In this document: piece after piece, positions 41,071-50,064 of the stretch
Numbering within the stretch: the stretch's first letter is position 1
Layout of the letters: each line of letters opens with the position of its first letter
Source: Rhodoplanes serenus
Lineage (GTDB): Bacteria > Pseudomonadota > Alphaproteobacteria > Rhizobiales > Xanthobacteraceae
Length of the DNA: 60,461 nt
Direction: 5' to 3'
Assembly (NCBI GenBank): GCA_945861855.1
Contig: CAMAWG010000008.1
Location: 1-60,461 of the forward strand
Position numbers and translations under genes: made by a program
The notes under the pieces: generated by a model
Seen by the model: only the letters and a program-made list of their open reading frames with translations
Told to the model about the DNA's origin: nothing
Databases searched by the model: none

Positions 41071-41604
41071 TCAGGGGCACCAGCCGTCGCGCTGTCCGCC
41101 GGAGTAGCGCCGCCCCACCCCGGCGTTGAGCAGCGCCGCCGAGACATCTGGCGTTGCGCGCGTCGAGGCGTCGGCGAGAACGCGCCCGCCGTACTTGTCG
41201 AGCGTCACGCGCGCGATACCGACCTCGCCCTGATCGAGAATCGCGCGAAGCGCGTCGCGCGCGGCTTCGGCCTTGACGCGCTCCTCGCCGCAGCGCGCCT
41301 TCATCTCCGGCGCGTCGATGCCGCGCAGCCGCACGCGCGTGGTGATATCGAGGCCGGGCCACAGATTCACCCGCGCTTCGAACGTGTCGCCATCGACCAC
41401 GCGCAGAACCTCCACCGGATGCGCGGCGCGCGCCATGTTGAATTCGCGCGCTGCGGCCGACGCGGCTGACGATGTCTCGCTGCGGCTCGCGGTCACCGGC
41501 CCGATCGCCGCACCGACCGCGATCCCGATCGCGAATGTCGCCGCCGCCAGTACGAAACCGGTGCTGCCTTGGCTTGCGGACAAAAGTCTCGGTCGAAGGA
41601 TCAA
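41071..41604 (-). CDS. Thermonuclease (SNase)-like exported protein, 5' end at the IS border
   Basis: A 177-residue product with a hydrophobic segment (GFVLAAATFAIGIAVGAAIG) and a staphylococcal nuclease domain: VEVLRVVDGDTFEARV, TRVRLRGIDAPEMKARCGEERVKAEAA, GEVGIARVTLDKYGGRVLADA. These match the SNase calcium and catalytic residues (Asp71, Asp73, Arg93). The only start is a TTG at 41604, three bases outside the core left end of the mobile element, so the original N-terminus was probably lost or replaced by the insertion. An internal ATG (MARAAHPVEVL) could also be used. Confidence 0.85.
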   Translation of the reverse strand: MILRPRLLSASQGSTGFVLAAATFAIGIAVGAAIGPVTASRSETSSAASAAAREFNMARAAHPVEVLRVVDGDTFEARVNLWPGLDITTRVRLRGIDAPEMKARCGEERVKAEAARDALRAILDQGEVGIARVTLDKYGGRVLADASTRATPDVSAALLNAGVGRRYSGGQRDGWCP

Positions 41605-41606
41605 AG

Positions 41607-41631
41607 TCCTAATTATCTAGTTGACACCACA
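41607..41631. repeat. Left terminal inverted repeat
   Basis: Core TCCTAATTAT then CTAGTTG then ACACCACA. Pairs with the complement of 43783-43807, with mismatches at three positions. It begins just outside the SNase start codon. Confidence 0.78.
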
Positions 41632-41673
41632 TATCGCAAAGGCTAGTATTTGGCTCAGAAAAGGGACTGAACC

Positions 41674-42627
41674 ATGTCAAACGCCTTTGCCGCCGATCAT
41701 TTCCACAACGATGAAGCCGCCCGCACCCTAATCGAAAGCATCCGCTGGCCTGACGGCCCGGTTTGCTCGCACTGCGGCACCATCGGCCACGCCTATGCCG
41801 TCAAAGGCCGCGCGGGCCTCTACCGTTGCGCCGAAGCCGAGTGCCGGAAGGATTTCACCTGCACCACTGGCACGGTCATGGAGCGGTCCAAGATCGCCCT
41901 GCACAAATGGATGATGGGCTTCTACCTGATGAACGCCAGCAAGAAAGGCGTCTCGGCCCATCAGCTCCACCGCGCTCTCGGCATCACCTATCAGACTGCT
42001 TGGTTCATGTGCCACCGCATCCGTGAGGCCATGCGTGATGGCGGCTTTGCCCCGATGGGCGGGGCTGGCGGCAGCGGCATTGTCGAGGCCGACGAAACCT
42101 ATTTCGGCAACGTCCCGGAATCGAAGCGTGGCCGTTCCACCACGTCAGGCCGCCCCTACACCAAGAGCGGCAAATCAGGCCCATCGAACAAGCGCGCCAT
42201 CGTCTCGCTGGTCGAGCGCGGCGGCAAGGTTCGCTCCTATCACGTTCCGACCGCCGACGCGGCGACGGTCGCCGGGATTGTGAATCAAAACGTGGCCCGT
42301 GAGGCGCGCCTGCACACCGACGAGAGCAGGCTCTATACGAAGGTCGGCGCGCAGTTCGCGGCGCATGAGACGGTGAACCACAGCGCCAAGGAATACGCCC
42401 GTGGCGACGTGACGACCAATTCAGTCGAAGGTTATTTCTCGATCTTCAAGCGCGGCATGAAGGGTGTGTATCAGCACTGCGACGAGAAGCACCTGCACCG
42501 CTATCTGGCCGAGTTCGATTTTCGGTACAATCACCGGGTCGCACTCGGCTACAGCGACATTGACCGCACCAAAGCCGCGATCAAGGGCATCGAAGGCAAG
42601 CGGCTCACCTATCATCAAACTCACTGA
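41674..42627 (+). CDS. IS1595-family (ISXO2-like) DDE transposase
   Basis: A 317-residue transposase. N-terminal zinc ribbon with Cys31, Cys34, Cys52 and Cys57. The ISXO2-type DDE domain has Asp140 in VEADETYFG, Asp216 in LHTDESRLY and Glu252 in TNSVEGYFSIFKRG. HKWMMGFYLMNASKKGVSAHQLHRALGI lies between. All three catalytic residues are present, so it may be active. ATG at 41674 follows AAAGGGA. Length is as expected for the family. Confidence 0.93.
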   Translation: MSNAFAADHFHNDEAARTLIESIRWPDGPVCSHCGTIGHAYAVKGRAGLYRCAEAECRKDFTCTTGTVMERSKIALHKWMMGFYLMNASKKGVSAHQLHRALGITYQTAWFMCHRIREAMRDGGFAPMGGAGGSGIVEADETYFGNVPESKRGRSTTSGRPYTKSGKSGPSNKRAIVSLVERGGKVRSYHVPTADAATVAGIVNQNVAREARLHTDESRLYTKVGAQFAAHETVNHSAKEYARGDVTTNSVEGYFSIFKRGMKGVYQHCDEKHLHRYLAEFDFRYNHRVALGYSDIDRTKAAIKGIEGKRLTYHQTH

Positions 42628-42720
42628 GCCGGATTTCAGATTTTTCGTCGCACGAATTGCGCGTCGGTGGCGACGTGATCGCCCGCTAGCAATCTGGCCA
42701 GCCCAACTTGAATTGCCGCT

Positions 42721-42900
42721 CTAAGCGGCCCTCCTAGCGCGTTTGCGCCGTTTCTTGGATTGTGCCGGAACACCCTTCGGAGTCATGCTCTTGAGCGGCT
42801 TGGGAGGCGTGTTCACGGCTGCTTTGATAGCTGCCAAGAAGCGTCGTTGCGCCTCTGGCTCACTGTATTCATCATTGCGTTGCGTAGGAGTTCTGCCCAT
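42721..42900 (-). CDS. Small 59-residue protein with a basic tail
   Basis: MGRTPTQRNDEYSEPEAQRR starts a short acidic/polar helix, then a Pro-Lys region (NTPPKPLKSMTPKG) and a Lys/Arg-rich end (KKRRKRARRAA). I believe similar short proteins occur in rhizobial genomes but cannot name a family. The GC content is host-like. ATG at 42900 has AGGA about nine bases upstream. Its start codon shares the CATG at 42898-42901 with the divergent gene. A DNA- or RNA-binding accessory or antitoxin role is conceivable but unproven. Confidence 0.6.
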   Translation of the reverse strand: MGRTPTQRNDEYSEPEAQRRFLAAIKAAVNTPPKPLKSMTPKGVPAQSKKRRKRARRAA

Positions 42901-43600
42901 GGCCGATGTTCCTGTGCTCGGCAAAAGAGTGTTTCGCCCGAGCGACCGATTTTTCAAGTTTGTAGAATACGTCACAATCTATTTGGATATGGAAACGTAT
43001 GCCATTGTCGCTTCTCAGAACGTTGATGCCAGAGATATTTTTCCAAATGCTAATCCATATCAGCGCGGGCCTCTGATACCTCCGCCAGGACATTATAGAG
43101 CTTCGCTTCAATGCCGACAGTTTCCGATAGACATTAAGCATTTCATTTTCGGACCTTTTTGGGCGACGTTCCAGCCGGGCATAAGTACAGAATACGAATT
43201 TGATTTTGTTCCTACTGAAGGACCCAAACCGAAACAGCTTACATCACCCAAAATGGGCAGCATCGCAGTGATGTTTTGGAACAATCTTCTGGTCTTCTTC
43301 TACGAACAGCACGCACGATGGATAAGAAAGAGATACGGCCAACACGGGAAAGACATAGACAAATGGCCTGAACTATTTCGCTTTGCGTGGGCGCTTCGCA
43401 ATGCGGCGGTTCATCATGACGGGCGCTTGAATATCACAGATGAGAAGGTGCCCCCGATAAAGTGGCATCACCTTCAATACGATCACAGCAACACCGGCCT
43501 GCGCGTCTTTGAGGAGGTTATGACCCTCGGAGATATGTTGCTTTTTCTCATTGAGATGTCGGATGAGTTAGATCGACTTGGAAGCCCTCATCCGCCGTAA
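42899..43600 (+). CDS. HEPN-like protein, IS passenger
   Basis: A 233-residue protein, distinctly AT-richer than its surroundings. The N-terminal half is mixed beta-like; the C-terminal half is helical: SIAVMFWNNLLVFFYEQHARWI (about 121-142), then PELFRFAWALRNAAVHHDG with R167-N-A-A-V-H172, then LRVFEEVMTLGDMLLFLIEM. The R-x4-H motif with Asn after Arg and helices on both sides is the signature of HEPN ribonuclease domains in toxins and defence proteins. Start ATG at 42899 with AGGAG eight bases upstream. The domain call is by motif only; it could be another helical family. Confidence 0.6.
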   Translation: MADVPVLGKRVFRPSDRFFKFVEYVTIYLDMETYAIVASQNVDARDIFPNANPYQRGPLIPPPGHYRASLQCRQFPIDIKHFIFGPFWATFQPGISTEYEFDFVPTEGPKPKQLTSPKMGSIAVMFWNNLLVFFYEQHARWIRKRYGQHGKDIDKWPELFRFAWALRNAAVHHDGRLNITDEKVPPIKWHHLQYDHSNTGLRVFEEVMTLGDMLLFLIEMSDELDRLGSPHPP

Positions 43601-43614
43601 CGCAGCGAACAAAA

Positions 43615-43761
43615 TCAATGCAAAAACATCTTCTCGAAGCTCATCGATGCTGCGGTAATTATGCGATCCGCGTATTCATAAAACGCTCTCTCCGCCGCCT
43701 CGATCATAGCGGGCGTGATCTCAATTTCGGGCGCGCCAGCAGGAATGTTGTCTTTGCACAT
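43615..43761 (-). CDS. Small 48-residue protein
   Basis: Minus-strand frame starting MCKDNIPAGAPEIEITPAMI and ending SFEKMFLH. The stretch EITPAMIEAAERAF resembles short helical proteins often seen in phage-derived rhizobial genes. It is convergent with the HEPN-like gene, ends 14 bases from it, and lies inside the mobile element. No clear ribosome-binding site is seen; GTG two codons upstream is an alternative start. The overlapping plus-strand frame (43618-43887) lacks such regular composition. Confidence 0.5.
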   Translation of the reverse strand: MCKDNIPAGAPEIEITPAMIEAAERAFYEYADRIITAASMSFEKMFLH

Positions 43762-43782
43762 GGACAACACCATATCTGGTTT

Positions 43783-43807
43783 TGTGGTGTTAACAATATA
43801 ATTAGGA
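43783..43807. repeat. Right terminal inverted repeat
   Basis: Plus strand reads TGTGGTGT then TAACAAT then ATAATTAGGA, the imperfect complement of the left end. Outside it, AT-rich DNA continues for about 80 bases to the DUF1674 stop without any gene. Confidence 0.78.
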
Positions 43808-43895
43808 ACATTATCCTATATATAAACCGAGTCGGCCGCGAGAGACAAGCACAATCTACAAGATCATTATACCATACTATATTCTAAAAGTTGTG

Positions 43896-44105
43896 TCAGA
43901 AATCCGACGTCAAACCCTTCTTTTCCCAATCCCCATAACGAGTCGGCTCGGGTCCCCGCGGTCCGCCAACCTCGTTCGAAGCGGCCTTAGCCTTTCGATC
44001 CATCTCGGCGCGGCGCAACGCCGCCTCGGCCAGCGCCCGCTCGGCCGCGGGCGAGAGCGGCTTGGCCACATCTGGCTTGGGGGACTGGTCTTTGGGCTCG
44101 GTCAT
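43896..44105 (-). CDS. DUF1674 (SDHAF4-like) protein
   Basis: A 69-residue protein starting [10 protein letters not shown] and ending [25 protein letters not shown], where the [23 protein letters not shown] pattern is the DUF1674 / succinate dehydrogenase assembly factor 4 signature. In eukaryotes SDHAF4 assists flavinylated SdhA assembly; the bacterial role is inferred. ATG at 44105 gives the usual length. It is divergent from htpX, with about 140 bases between them. Confidence 0.88.
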   Translation of the reverse strand: MTEPKDQSPKPDVAKPLSPAAERALAEAALRRAEMDRKAKAASNEVGGPRGPEPTRYGDWEKKGLTSDF

Positions 44106-44168
44106 GGCGCCCTTAAACGTCCGCCCGCCGGCCCGCGTCAAGGCCGGCGCGACGCTTCGGCGCAACCG

Positions 44169-44199
44169 CTTGAAGCGCGCGGCGGCGCACCCATTTTAT
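44169..44199 (+). promoter_or_regulatory. RpoH (sigma-32) type promoter for htpX
   Basis: CTTG (44169-44172, extended CTTGAAG) is followed after exactly 17 bases by CCCATTTTAT (44190-44199). The same spacing is seen at the dnaK promoter, and CTTGAA with CCCATTT fits the heat-shock consensus. It lies about 45 bases before the htpX start, whose homologues are heat-shock controlled in other proteobacteria. Confidence 0.7.
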
Positions 44200-44243
44200 C
44201 GCCGCGAAGGGTCCCGTTCGGGCTCCCTCGTTGGAGGCGTGCG

Positions 44244-45179
44244 ATGAACTACCTGCGTACAGCCATTCTGCTGGCGGGCCTGACCGCCCTGTTCATGGGC
44301 GTGGGCTTCCTGATCGGCGGCGAGAGCGGCGCCTTGATCGCGCTCGTCATCGCGGCCGGCATGAACCTCATCAGCTACTGGAACTCCGACAAGCTCGTGC
44401 TGTCGATGCACGGCGCGCAGGAAGTCGACCGTTCGACCGCGCCCGAACTGGTGGACCTAGTCGCCGGACTCGCGGAGCGCGCCGGCCTGCCGATGCCGCG
44501 CGTCTTCATCATGGACAACCCGCAGCCGAACGCTTTCGCCACCGGCCGCAATCCGCAGAACGCCGCGGTGGCCGTGACCACCGGCCTGATGCAGCACATG
44601 AGCCGCGAGGAGCTGGCGGGCGTGATCGCGCATGAGCTCGCGCACATCAAAAATCACGACACGCTGATCATGACCATCACCGCGACCATCGCCGGCGCGA
44701 TCTCGATGATCGCGCAGTTCGGCATGTTCTTCGGCGGCGGCCATCGCGACAACAACAACGGCGGCTTCGGCGTGATCGGAACGATCGCGATGATGATCCT
44801 CGCGCCGATCGCCGCCATGCTGGTGCAGATGGCGATCAGCCGCACCCGCGAATACGCCGCCGACGATCTCGGCGCCCGCATCGCCGGGCGGCCGGAATGG
44901 CTCGCCTCCGCGCTGCGCAAGCTCGATGCGGCGGCGCATGCCATTCCCAACGGCGCGGCGGAGCGGAACCCCGCCACCGCGCACATGTTCATCGTCAATC
45001 CGCTGAGCGGGCAGGGCATGGACAACCTGTTCTCGACCCATCCGGCGACCGAGAACCGCATCGCGGCGCTCCAGCAGCTCGCGCAGGAACTGGGCCGGAG
45101 CGACGCCGCCGCCCCGCGGCCCGCGCAACGGGCCCCGGCAGGGCCCTGGAATCGCCGTCCCGCCGGCCCTTGGGGCTGA
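44244..45179 (+). CDS. htpX: Membrane zinc metalloprotease HtpX
   Basis: Membrane-bound M48 protease that degrades misfolded membrane proteins. The 311-residue protein has two N-terminal transmembrane segments (about 5-45), the zinc motif HELAH with His130, Glu131 and His134, two more hydrophobic segments ([13 protein letters not shown] and [17 protein letters not shown]), and the third zinc ligand region [11 protein letters not shown]. The C-terminus is Pro/Ala-rich. ATG at 44244 follows TTGGAGG. The RpoH-type promoter supports stress control. Confidence 0.96.
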   Translation: MNYLRTAILLAGLTALFMGVGFLIGGESGALIALVIAAGMNLISYWNSDKLVLSMHGAQEVDRSTAPELVDLVAGLAERAGLPMPRVFIMDNPQPNAFATGRNPQNAAVAVTTGLMQHMSREELAGVIAHELAHIKNHDTLIMTITATIAGAISMIAQFGMFFGGGHRDNNNGGFGVIGTIAMMILAPIAAMLVQMAISRTREYAADDLGARIAGRPEWLASALRKLDAAAHAIPNGAAERNPATAHMFIVNPLSGQGMDNLFSTHPATENRIAALQQLAQELGRSDAAAPRPAQRAPAGPWNRRPAGPWG

Positions 45180-45243
45180 TCCCGGCGCTGGCACGCACTT
45201 AGGCGTTGTCAGGCCCGGTGCGGGCGGGGCATGACAAGGGCAC

Positions 45244-46584
45244 ATGCCAGCCCCGAACCCTTCCCCCTCGCCGCCGTCGCCCGGTCTTGCCGCGCGCCGC
45301 ATCGCGGCCGACATCATCGGCGGCGTGCTGCGGCAGCGGCGGCCGCTCGACGAGCTGCTCGACCGCAGCGACCTCGGCGCGCTGCCCGAGCGCGACCGCG
45401 CCCTGGTGCGGACCATCGTCGCGACGGTGCTGCGGCGGCTCGGGGCGCTGCGCCATCTGCTCGCGGTCCGGCTCGAACGCGGCATGCCGCAAGCGGCGCC
45501 GACGGTCGAGGACATCCTGCTGATCGGCGCGGCGCAGATTTTATTTCTCGATGTGCCGGACCATGCCTCGGTCGATCTGTCGGTGCGGCTGGCGCAGGCC
45601 GACCACCACGCCTCGCACTATTCCGGCCTGATCAACGCCGTGCTGCGGAAGCTCGCACGCGACGGCAAGAGCCAGCTTGCTGCGCTCGACGCAGGCCTGC
45701 TCGACGCGCCGGACTGGCTGATGGCGCGGTGGATCGCGCACTACGGCGAGGCCACGGCGCGCGCCATCGCGGCGGCCAACGCGCAGGAGCCCGCGCTCGA
45801 TCTGACGGTGAAGAGCGATCCGAAAACCTGGGCGTCCACGCTCAACGGCCGCGTGCTCGACACCGGCACGGTCCGCACCATCGCATCGGGGCCGGTTTCG
45901 CAGCTTGCGGGCTATGACGAGGGCGCGTGGTGGGTCCAGGACGCCGCGGCGGCGCTGCCGGCGCGATTCCTGGGAGACCTACGCGGCAAATCGGTCGCCG
46001 ATCTTTGCGCGGCGCCCGGCGGCAAGACCGCACAACTGGCGCAGGCCGGCGCGCAAGTCACCGCCGTCGACCGCTCGGTGCCGCGCCTTGGCCGCCTGCG
46101 GCAGAACCTTGCGCGATTGCATCTCGACGCAGAGATCGTCAAGGCGGATGCCGCGGAATGGCAGGGCGGCCCGTTCGATGCGGTGCTGGTGGACGCCCCC
46201 TGCTCGTCGACCGGCACGATCCGGCGGCATCCCGACATTCCCTGGCTCAAGTCCGAGACCGATCTGAAAAAGCTCGGCGGCCTGCAGACCCGCCTGCTCG
46301 ACAACGCCGTGACCTTGCTCAAGCCGGGCGGCACGCTGGTCTACTGCACCTGCTCGCTGGAGCCGGAGGAGGGCGAGGCGCAGATCGCGGCGCTGCTCGG
46401 CCGCAATCCCGGCCTGCAGCTCAGCCCGATCCTGCCGGAGGAGGTCGCGGGCCATTCCGAGCTTCTGACGCCCCAAGGGGAGCTGCGGACCCTGCCCTGC
46501 CACTGGACCTACGACGCCGAACCCCGCATGGGCGGGCTCGACGGCTTCTACGCCGCCCGAATCGGTAGGAATGACAGGGCTTAA
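45244..46584 (+). CDS. rsmB: 16S rRNA (cytosine-C5) methyltransferase, RsmB/NSUN family
   Basis: A 446-residue protein with an N-terminal NusB-like RNA-binding domain (about 15-145) and a SAM-binding Fmu/NSUN domain: AAPGGKTAQLAQAGA (about 256-270), catalytic Cys320 in VDAPCSSTGTIRRHP and Cys370 in YCTCSLEPEEGE. These two Cys are the hallmark of RNA m5C methyltransferases. The NusB domain favours RsmB (16S C967) over other NSUN members. It lies 64 bases after htpX and before the heparinase-like gene. Confidence 0.92.
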   Translation: MPAPNPSPSPPSPGLAARRIAADIIGGVLRQRRPLDELLDRSDLGALPERDRALVRTIVATVLRRLGALRHLLAVRLERGMPQAAPTVEDILLIGAAQILFLDVPDHASVDLSVRLAQADHHASHYSGLINAVLRKLARDGKSQLAALDAGLLDAPDWLMARWIAHYGEATARAIAAANAQEPALDLTVKSDPKTWASTLNGRVLDTGTVRTIASGPVSQLAGYDEGAWWVQDAAAALPARFLGDLRGKSVADLCAAPGGKTAQLAQAGAQVTAVDRSVPRLGRLRQNLARLHLDAEIVKADAAEWQGGPFDAVLVDAPCSSTGTIRRHPDIPWLKSETDLKKLGGLQTRLLDNAVTLLKPGGTLVYCTCSLEPEEGEAQIAALLGRNPGLQLSPILPEEVAGHSELLTPQGELRTLPCHWTYDAEPRMGGLDGFYAARIGRNDRA

Positions 46585-46679
46585 GCGGTTGGCCGCCGTT
46601 TCAGCCTTCGCTATATGTGACACGGGGTAAGGCGGGGCGACGAGCGCCCGCGGTCCGTAGAGAGGCGAGCGCATCCATC

Positions 46680-48446
46680 ATGGCCGGCCTGTCGATTGGG
46701 GAGCGGGCCAAGCTGTCGCTGCTCCTGACACGGCGCGCGCTCCGCAGCATCGCCGGGCGCCTGCGCGGCAATCCGTTCATCCGGTTGAGCTTCCTGCCCG
46801 GCAAGGCCGACCGGCTGCTGATCGCGCCGCAGGATTTGCTCACCGCCGACGGCACCCGCGCGAGCGAAATCTATGCCGGCCGGTTCGCCTTCGCCGGCAA
46901 GGTCGTCATCAGCGACGGCCGCTCGCCGTTCGAGATCGCATCGCCGTCCGAGGAATGGGCGGCGAGCCTTTTCGGCTTCGGCTGGCTGCGCCATCTGCGC
47001 GCGGCGGAATCGGGAATCACCCGCGCCAACGCCCGCGCGCTGGTGGACGAATGGATCGCCGTGCAGGGCGCCTATCATCCCGTTGCCTGGCAGCCCGAGA
47101 TCCTGTCGCGCCGCATCACCGCATGGCTCAGCCAGGCGCCGCTGATCCTGCATGACGCCGACGACCAGTTCTACCGCCGCTTCCTGCGCAGCCTCGTCCG
47201 CCAGGTTCGCTACCTCCGCCACACCGCGCTGGAGGCGCGCGACGGCGTACCGCGGCTGCAGGCGCTGGTCGCGCTCGCCTACGCCGCGCTCTGCATGGCG
47301 GGGCAGGCGCGCCACATGCGCCGGACGGTCAAGCAGCTCGTCGCCGAGATTGAAAAGCAGATTTTGCCGGACGGCGGGCACATCAGCCGCAACCCCAACG
47401 CGCTGGTCGAGCTGCTGCTCGATTTCCTGCCGCTGCGCCACGCTTTCCAGGCGCGCAACATCGCGCCGCCGCCGCAGCTCAACAACGCCATCGACCGCAT
47501 GATGCCGATGATGCGCTTCTTCCGGCATGGCGACGGGGTGTTCGCGCACTTCAACGGCATGGGCCCGACCCTGCCCTACCTTATGGCGACCATCCTCGCC
47601 CACGACGACGCGCGCGGCGCGCCGCTCTCCAACGCGCCGCATTCGGGATACCAGCGCATCGAGGTCGGCGAGCTGGTGCTGCTGATGGACACCGGCGCGC
47701 CGCCGCCGCTCAACATCAGCCAGGAGGCGCATGCCGGCTGCCTGTCGTTCGAGCTGTCGCAAGGGCTGCAGCGCATCGTGGTGAACTGCGGACTGCCGGG
47801 AACCAATCGCGAGACCTGGCGCCAGGTGGCGCGCGCCACCGCCGCGCACTCCACCGTCACGTTCAACGACACGTCCTCCTGCCGCTTCCTCGAAGGCGGG
47901 TCGTTCAAGCGCCTGCTGGGCACGCCGATCGTCAGCGGCCCGACCGATATCCCGGTCACGCGCGATGACCGCGCCGACGCCATCATCCTGCGCGCGTCGC
48001 ACAACGGCTATTCCGACCGCTTCCGGGTCGTGCATCAGCGTGCGTTGAAGCTGGCGCACGCCGGCAGCCGCGTCGACGGCGAAGACCAGTTCGTGTCGAT
48101 CGATGGCGATACGACCCCGTCCGATCTCCCCGACGAGTTCGCGGTGCGCTTTCACCTGCATCCGGCGATCAAGGCCAACAAGCTGACCGACGGCCACGGC
48201 GCCATGCTGATGCTGCCCAACCGCGACGTCTGGACGTTCAACGCCTACGAGGACCGCGTCGAGATCGAGGAAAGTGTCTATCTCTCCGGCTCCGACGGGC
48301 CGCGCCGCGCCGTGCAGATCGTGATCTACGGCCGCGCCCGGAAAATCCCGCGCGTGCACTGGACCCTGACCTATGTCGCGTCGGCAAGCTCCAGCGCGGG
48401 GCGCAAGCGCGGCGACGAACCCGAGCTGCCGTTGGATGTGCCATGA
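46680..48446 (+). CDS. Heparinase II/III family protein
   Basis: A 588-residue protein. The N-terminal alpha/alpha-toroid part is shown by [35 protein letters not shown]. The heparinase II/III-like beta-sheet domain has [39 protein letters not shown] and [18 protein letters not shown]. The family includes polysaccharide lyases acting on uronate polymers. No signal peptide is obvious. This uncharacterised type is usually next to purH in Hyphomicrobiales, and purH starts four bases inside its end (ATGA overlap). Whether it is a real lyase is not known. Confidence 0.86.
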   Translation: MAGLSIGERAKLSLLLTRRALRSIAGRLRGNPFIRLSFLPGKADRLLIAPQDLLTADGTRASEIYAGRFAFAGKVVISDGRSPFEIASPSEEWAASLFGFGWLRHLRAAESGITRANARALVDEWIAVQGAYHPVAWQPEILSRRITAWLSQAPLILHDADDQFYRRFLRSLVRQVRYLRHTALEARDGVPRLQALVALAYAALCMAGQARHMRRTVKQLVAEIEKQILPDGGHISRNPNALVELLLDFLPLRHAFQARNIAPPPQLNNAIDRMMPMMRFFRHGDGVFAHFNGMGPTLPYLMATILAHDDARGAPLSNAPHSGYQRIEVGELVLLMDTGAPPPLNISQEAHAGCLSFELSQGLQRIVVNCGLPGTNRETWRQVARATAAHSTVTFNDTSSCRFLEGGSFKRLLGTPIVSGPTDIPVTRDDRADAIILRASHNGYSDRFRVVHQRALKLAHAGSRVDGEDQFVSIDGDTTPSDLPDEFAVRFHLHPAIKANKLTDGHGAMLMLPNRDVWTFNAYEDRVEIEESVYLSGSDGPRRAVQIVIYGRARKIPRVHWTLTYVASASSSAGRKRGDEPELPLDVP

Positions 48447-50032
48447 CCGAGCTGCGCCGTGTGACCCGCGCTTTGTTGTCGGTGTCGGACAAGACCGGAT
48501 TGATCGAGTTCGCGCGCGGCCTTGCCGGCCACGGCGTCGAGCTTGTCTCCACCGGGGGCACCGCCAAGGCGATCAAGGACGCGGGCCTGCCGGTCATAGA
48601 CGTGTCGGAGCTAACCGGTTTCCCCGAGATGATGGACGGCCGGGTCAAGACGCTGCATCCGAAGGTGCACGGCGGCCTGCTCGCAATCCGCGACAACAAG
48701 GAGCACGCGGCGGCGATGGCTGCGCACGGCATCCGGCCGATCGATCTCCTGGTGGTCAATCTCTATCCGTTCGAGGCTACGGTCGCGAAGGGCGCCACCT
48801 ACGACGACTGCGTCGAGAACATCGACATCGGCGGGCCGGCGATGATCCGCGCCGCCGCCAAAAACCATGACGACGTCGCGGTGGTGGTCGAGCCCGAGGA
48901 TTATGCGATCCTGCTCGCCGAGCTTTCGGCGCAAGGCGGCGCGACCACGCTGGCGCTTCGTAAGAAACTTGCCGCGAAGGCCTATGCCCGCACCGCGAGC
49001 TACGACGCGGCGATCTCCAACTGGTTCGCCAAGGAGCTCGACGATCCGGCGCCGTCGTTCCGCGCCTTCGGCGGAAAGCTCGCCGAGGCGCTGCGCTACG
49101 GCGAGAATCCGCACCAGAGCGCAGCGTTCTATCGCGCGCCGGAGATGCGCCCGGGCGTCGCGACCGCGCGGCAGGTTCAGGGCAAGCAGCTTTCCTACAA
49201 CAACATCAACGACACCGACGCGGCCTACGAATGCGTCGCCGAGTTCGATCCCAAGCGCACCGCGGCGGTCGTCATCATCAAGCATGCCAACCCATGTGGT
49301 GTGGCGGAGGGCGGAAACCTCGTGGAGGCCTACGCGAAGGCGCTCGCCTGCGACTCCACCTCGGCGTTCGGCGGCATCGTCGCGCTCAACCGCACGCTGG
49401 ACGCCGAAGCCGCGCGCGCCATCACCGAGATTTTTACCGAGGTGATCATCGCACCGGACGCCACCGACGAGGCAATCGGGATCGTCGCGGGCAAGAAGAA
49501 CCTGCGGCTATTGCTGGCCGGAGGCTTGCCCGACCCGCGCGCCTATGGCCTCACCGTGAAGTCGGTCGCCGGCGGCCTGCTGGTGCAGTCGCGCGACAAC
49601 GCCACCGTCGATGAGATGCAATTGAGGACCGTGACGAAGCGCGCGCCGACCGCGGCCGAGCTGGACGACCTGCGCTTTGCGTTCCGCGTCGCCAAGCACG
49701 TCAAATCGAACACCATCGTCTACACCAGGGACCGCGCCACCGTCGGCATCGGCGCGGGGCAGATGAGCCGCATCGACGCCGCGCGGATCGCCGCGCGCAA
49801 GGCCGAGGATGCGGCGAAGGAATTGAAGCTTGCCGCTCCACTCACCAAAGGCTCGGTCGTCGCCTCAGATGCGTTCTTCCCGTTTGCCGACGGCCTCCTG
49901 GTCGCGATCGAGGCCGGTGCCACCGCGGTGATCCAGCCCGGCGGCTCGGTGAAGGACAACGAAGTGATCAAGGCCGCCGACGACCACGGCGTGGCCATGG
50001 TGTTCACCGGGACGCGGCATTTCCGGCATTGA
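48443..50032 (+). CDS. purH: Bifunctional AICAR transformylase / IMP cyclohydrolase
   Basis: Catalyses the last two steps of IMP synthesis. The 529-residue protein has the N-terminal MGS-like cyclohydrolase domain ([30 protein letters not shown]) and the transformylase domain (about residue 200 on) with [25 protein letters not shown], and [10 protein letters not shown] near the C-terminus. Its ATG overlaps the stop of the heparinase-like gene as ATGA. Confidence 0.97.
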   Translation: MTELRRVTRALLSVSDKTGLIEFARGLAGHGVELVSTGGTAKAIKDAGLPVIDVSELTGFPEMMDGRVKTLHPKVHGGLLAIRDNKEHAAAMAAHGIRPIDLLVVNLYPFEATVAKGATYDDCVENIDIGGPAMIRAAAKNHDDVAVVVEPEDYAILLAELSAQGGATTLALRKKLAAKAYARTASYDAAISNWFAKELDDPAPSFRAFGGKLAEALRYGENPHQSAAFYRAPEMRPGVATARQVQGKQLSYNNINDTDAAYECVAEFDPKRTAAVVIIKHANPCGVAEGGNLVEAYAKALACDSTSAFGGIVALNRTLDAEAARAITEIFTEVIIAPDATDEAIGIVAGKKNLRLLLAGGLPDPRAYGLTVKSVAGGLLVQSRDNATVDEMQLRTVTKRAPTAAELDDLRFAFRVAKHVKSNTIVYTRDRATVGIGAGQMSRIDAARIAARKAEDAAKELKLAAPLTKGSVVASDAFFPFADGLLVAIEAGATAVIQPGGSVKDNEVIKAADDHGVAMVFTGTRHFRH

Positions 50033-50064
50033 CGGGCGACGGCTCGCGCTTCAATTCAATCGGT

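Larger units (their letters stand above)
41607..43807. mobile_element. IS1595/ISXO2-type element with passenger genes
   Basis: Bounded by imperfect terminal inverted repeats at 41607-41631 and 43783-43807 (22 of 25 positions match; similarity can be extended outward to 41597 and 43817 with more mismatches). Inside, left to right: a DDE transposase (plus), a 59-codon gene (minus), a 233-residue AT-rich gene with an R-x4-H motif (plus), and a 48-codon gene (minus). The right half is visibly AT-richer than the transposase and the host. No matching 8-bp target duplication is seen, so the copy is old or its outer ends are misplaced. Confidence 0.75.

Noticed and set aside
41590..43830. Search for an 8-bp target duplication around the mobile element
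   Set aside because: Flanks next to the core ends (GATCAAAG and ACATTATC) do not match, nor do those next to the extended ends.
43618..43887. Plus-strand 89-codon frame at the right end of the mobile element
   Set aside because: It runs through the right TIR and AT-rich DNA, with irregular composition; the opposite 48-codon frame looks more protein-like.
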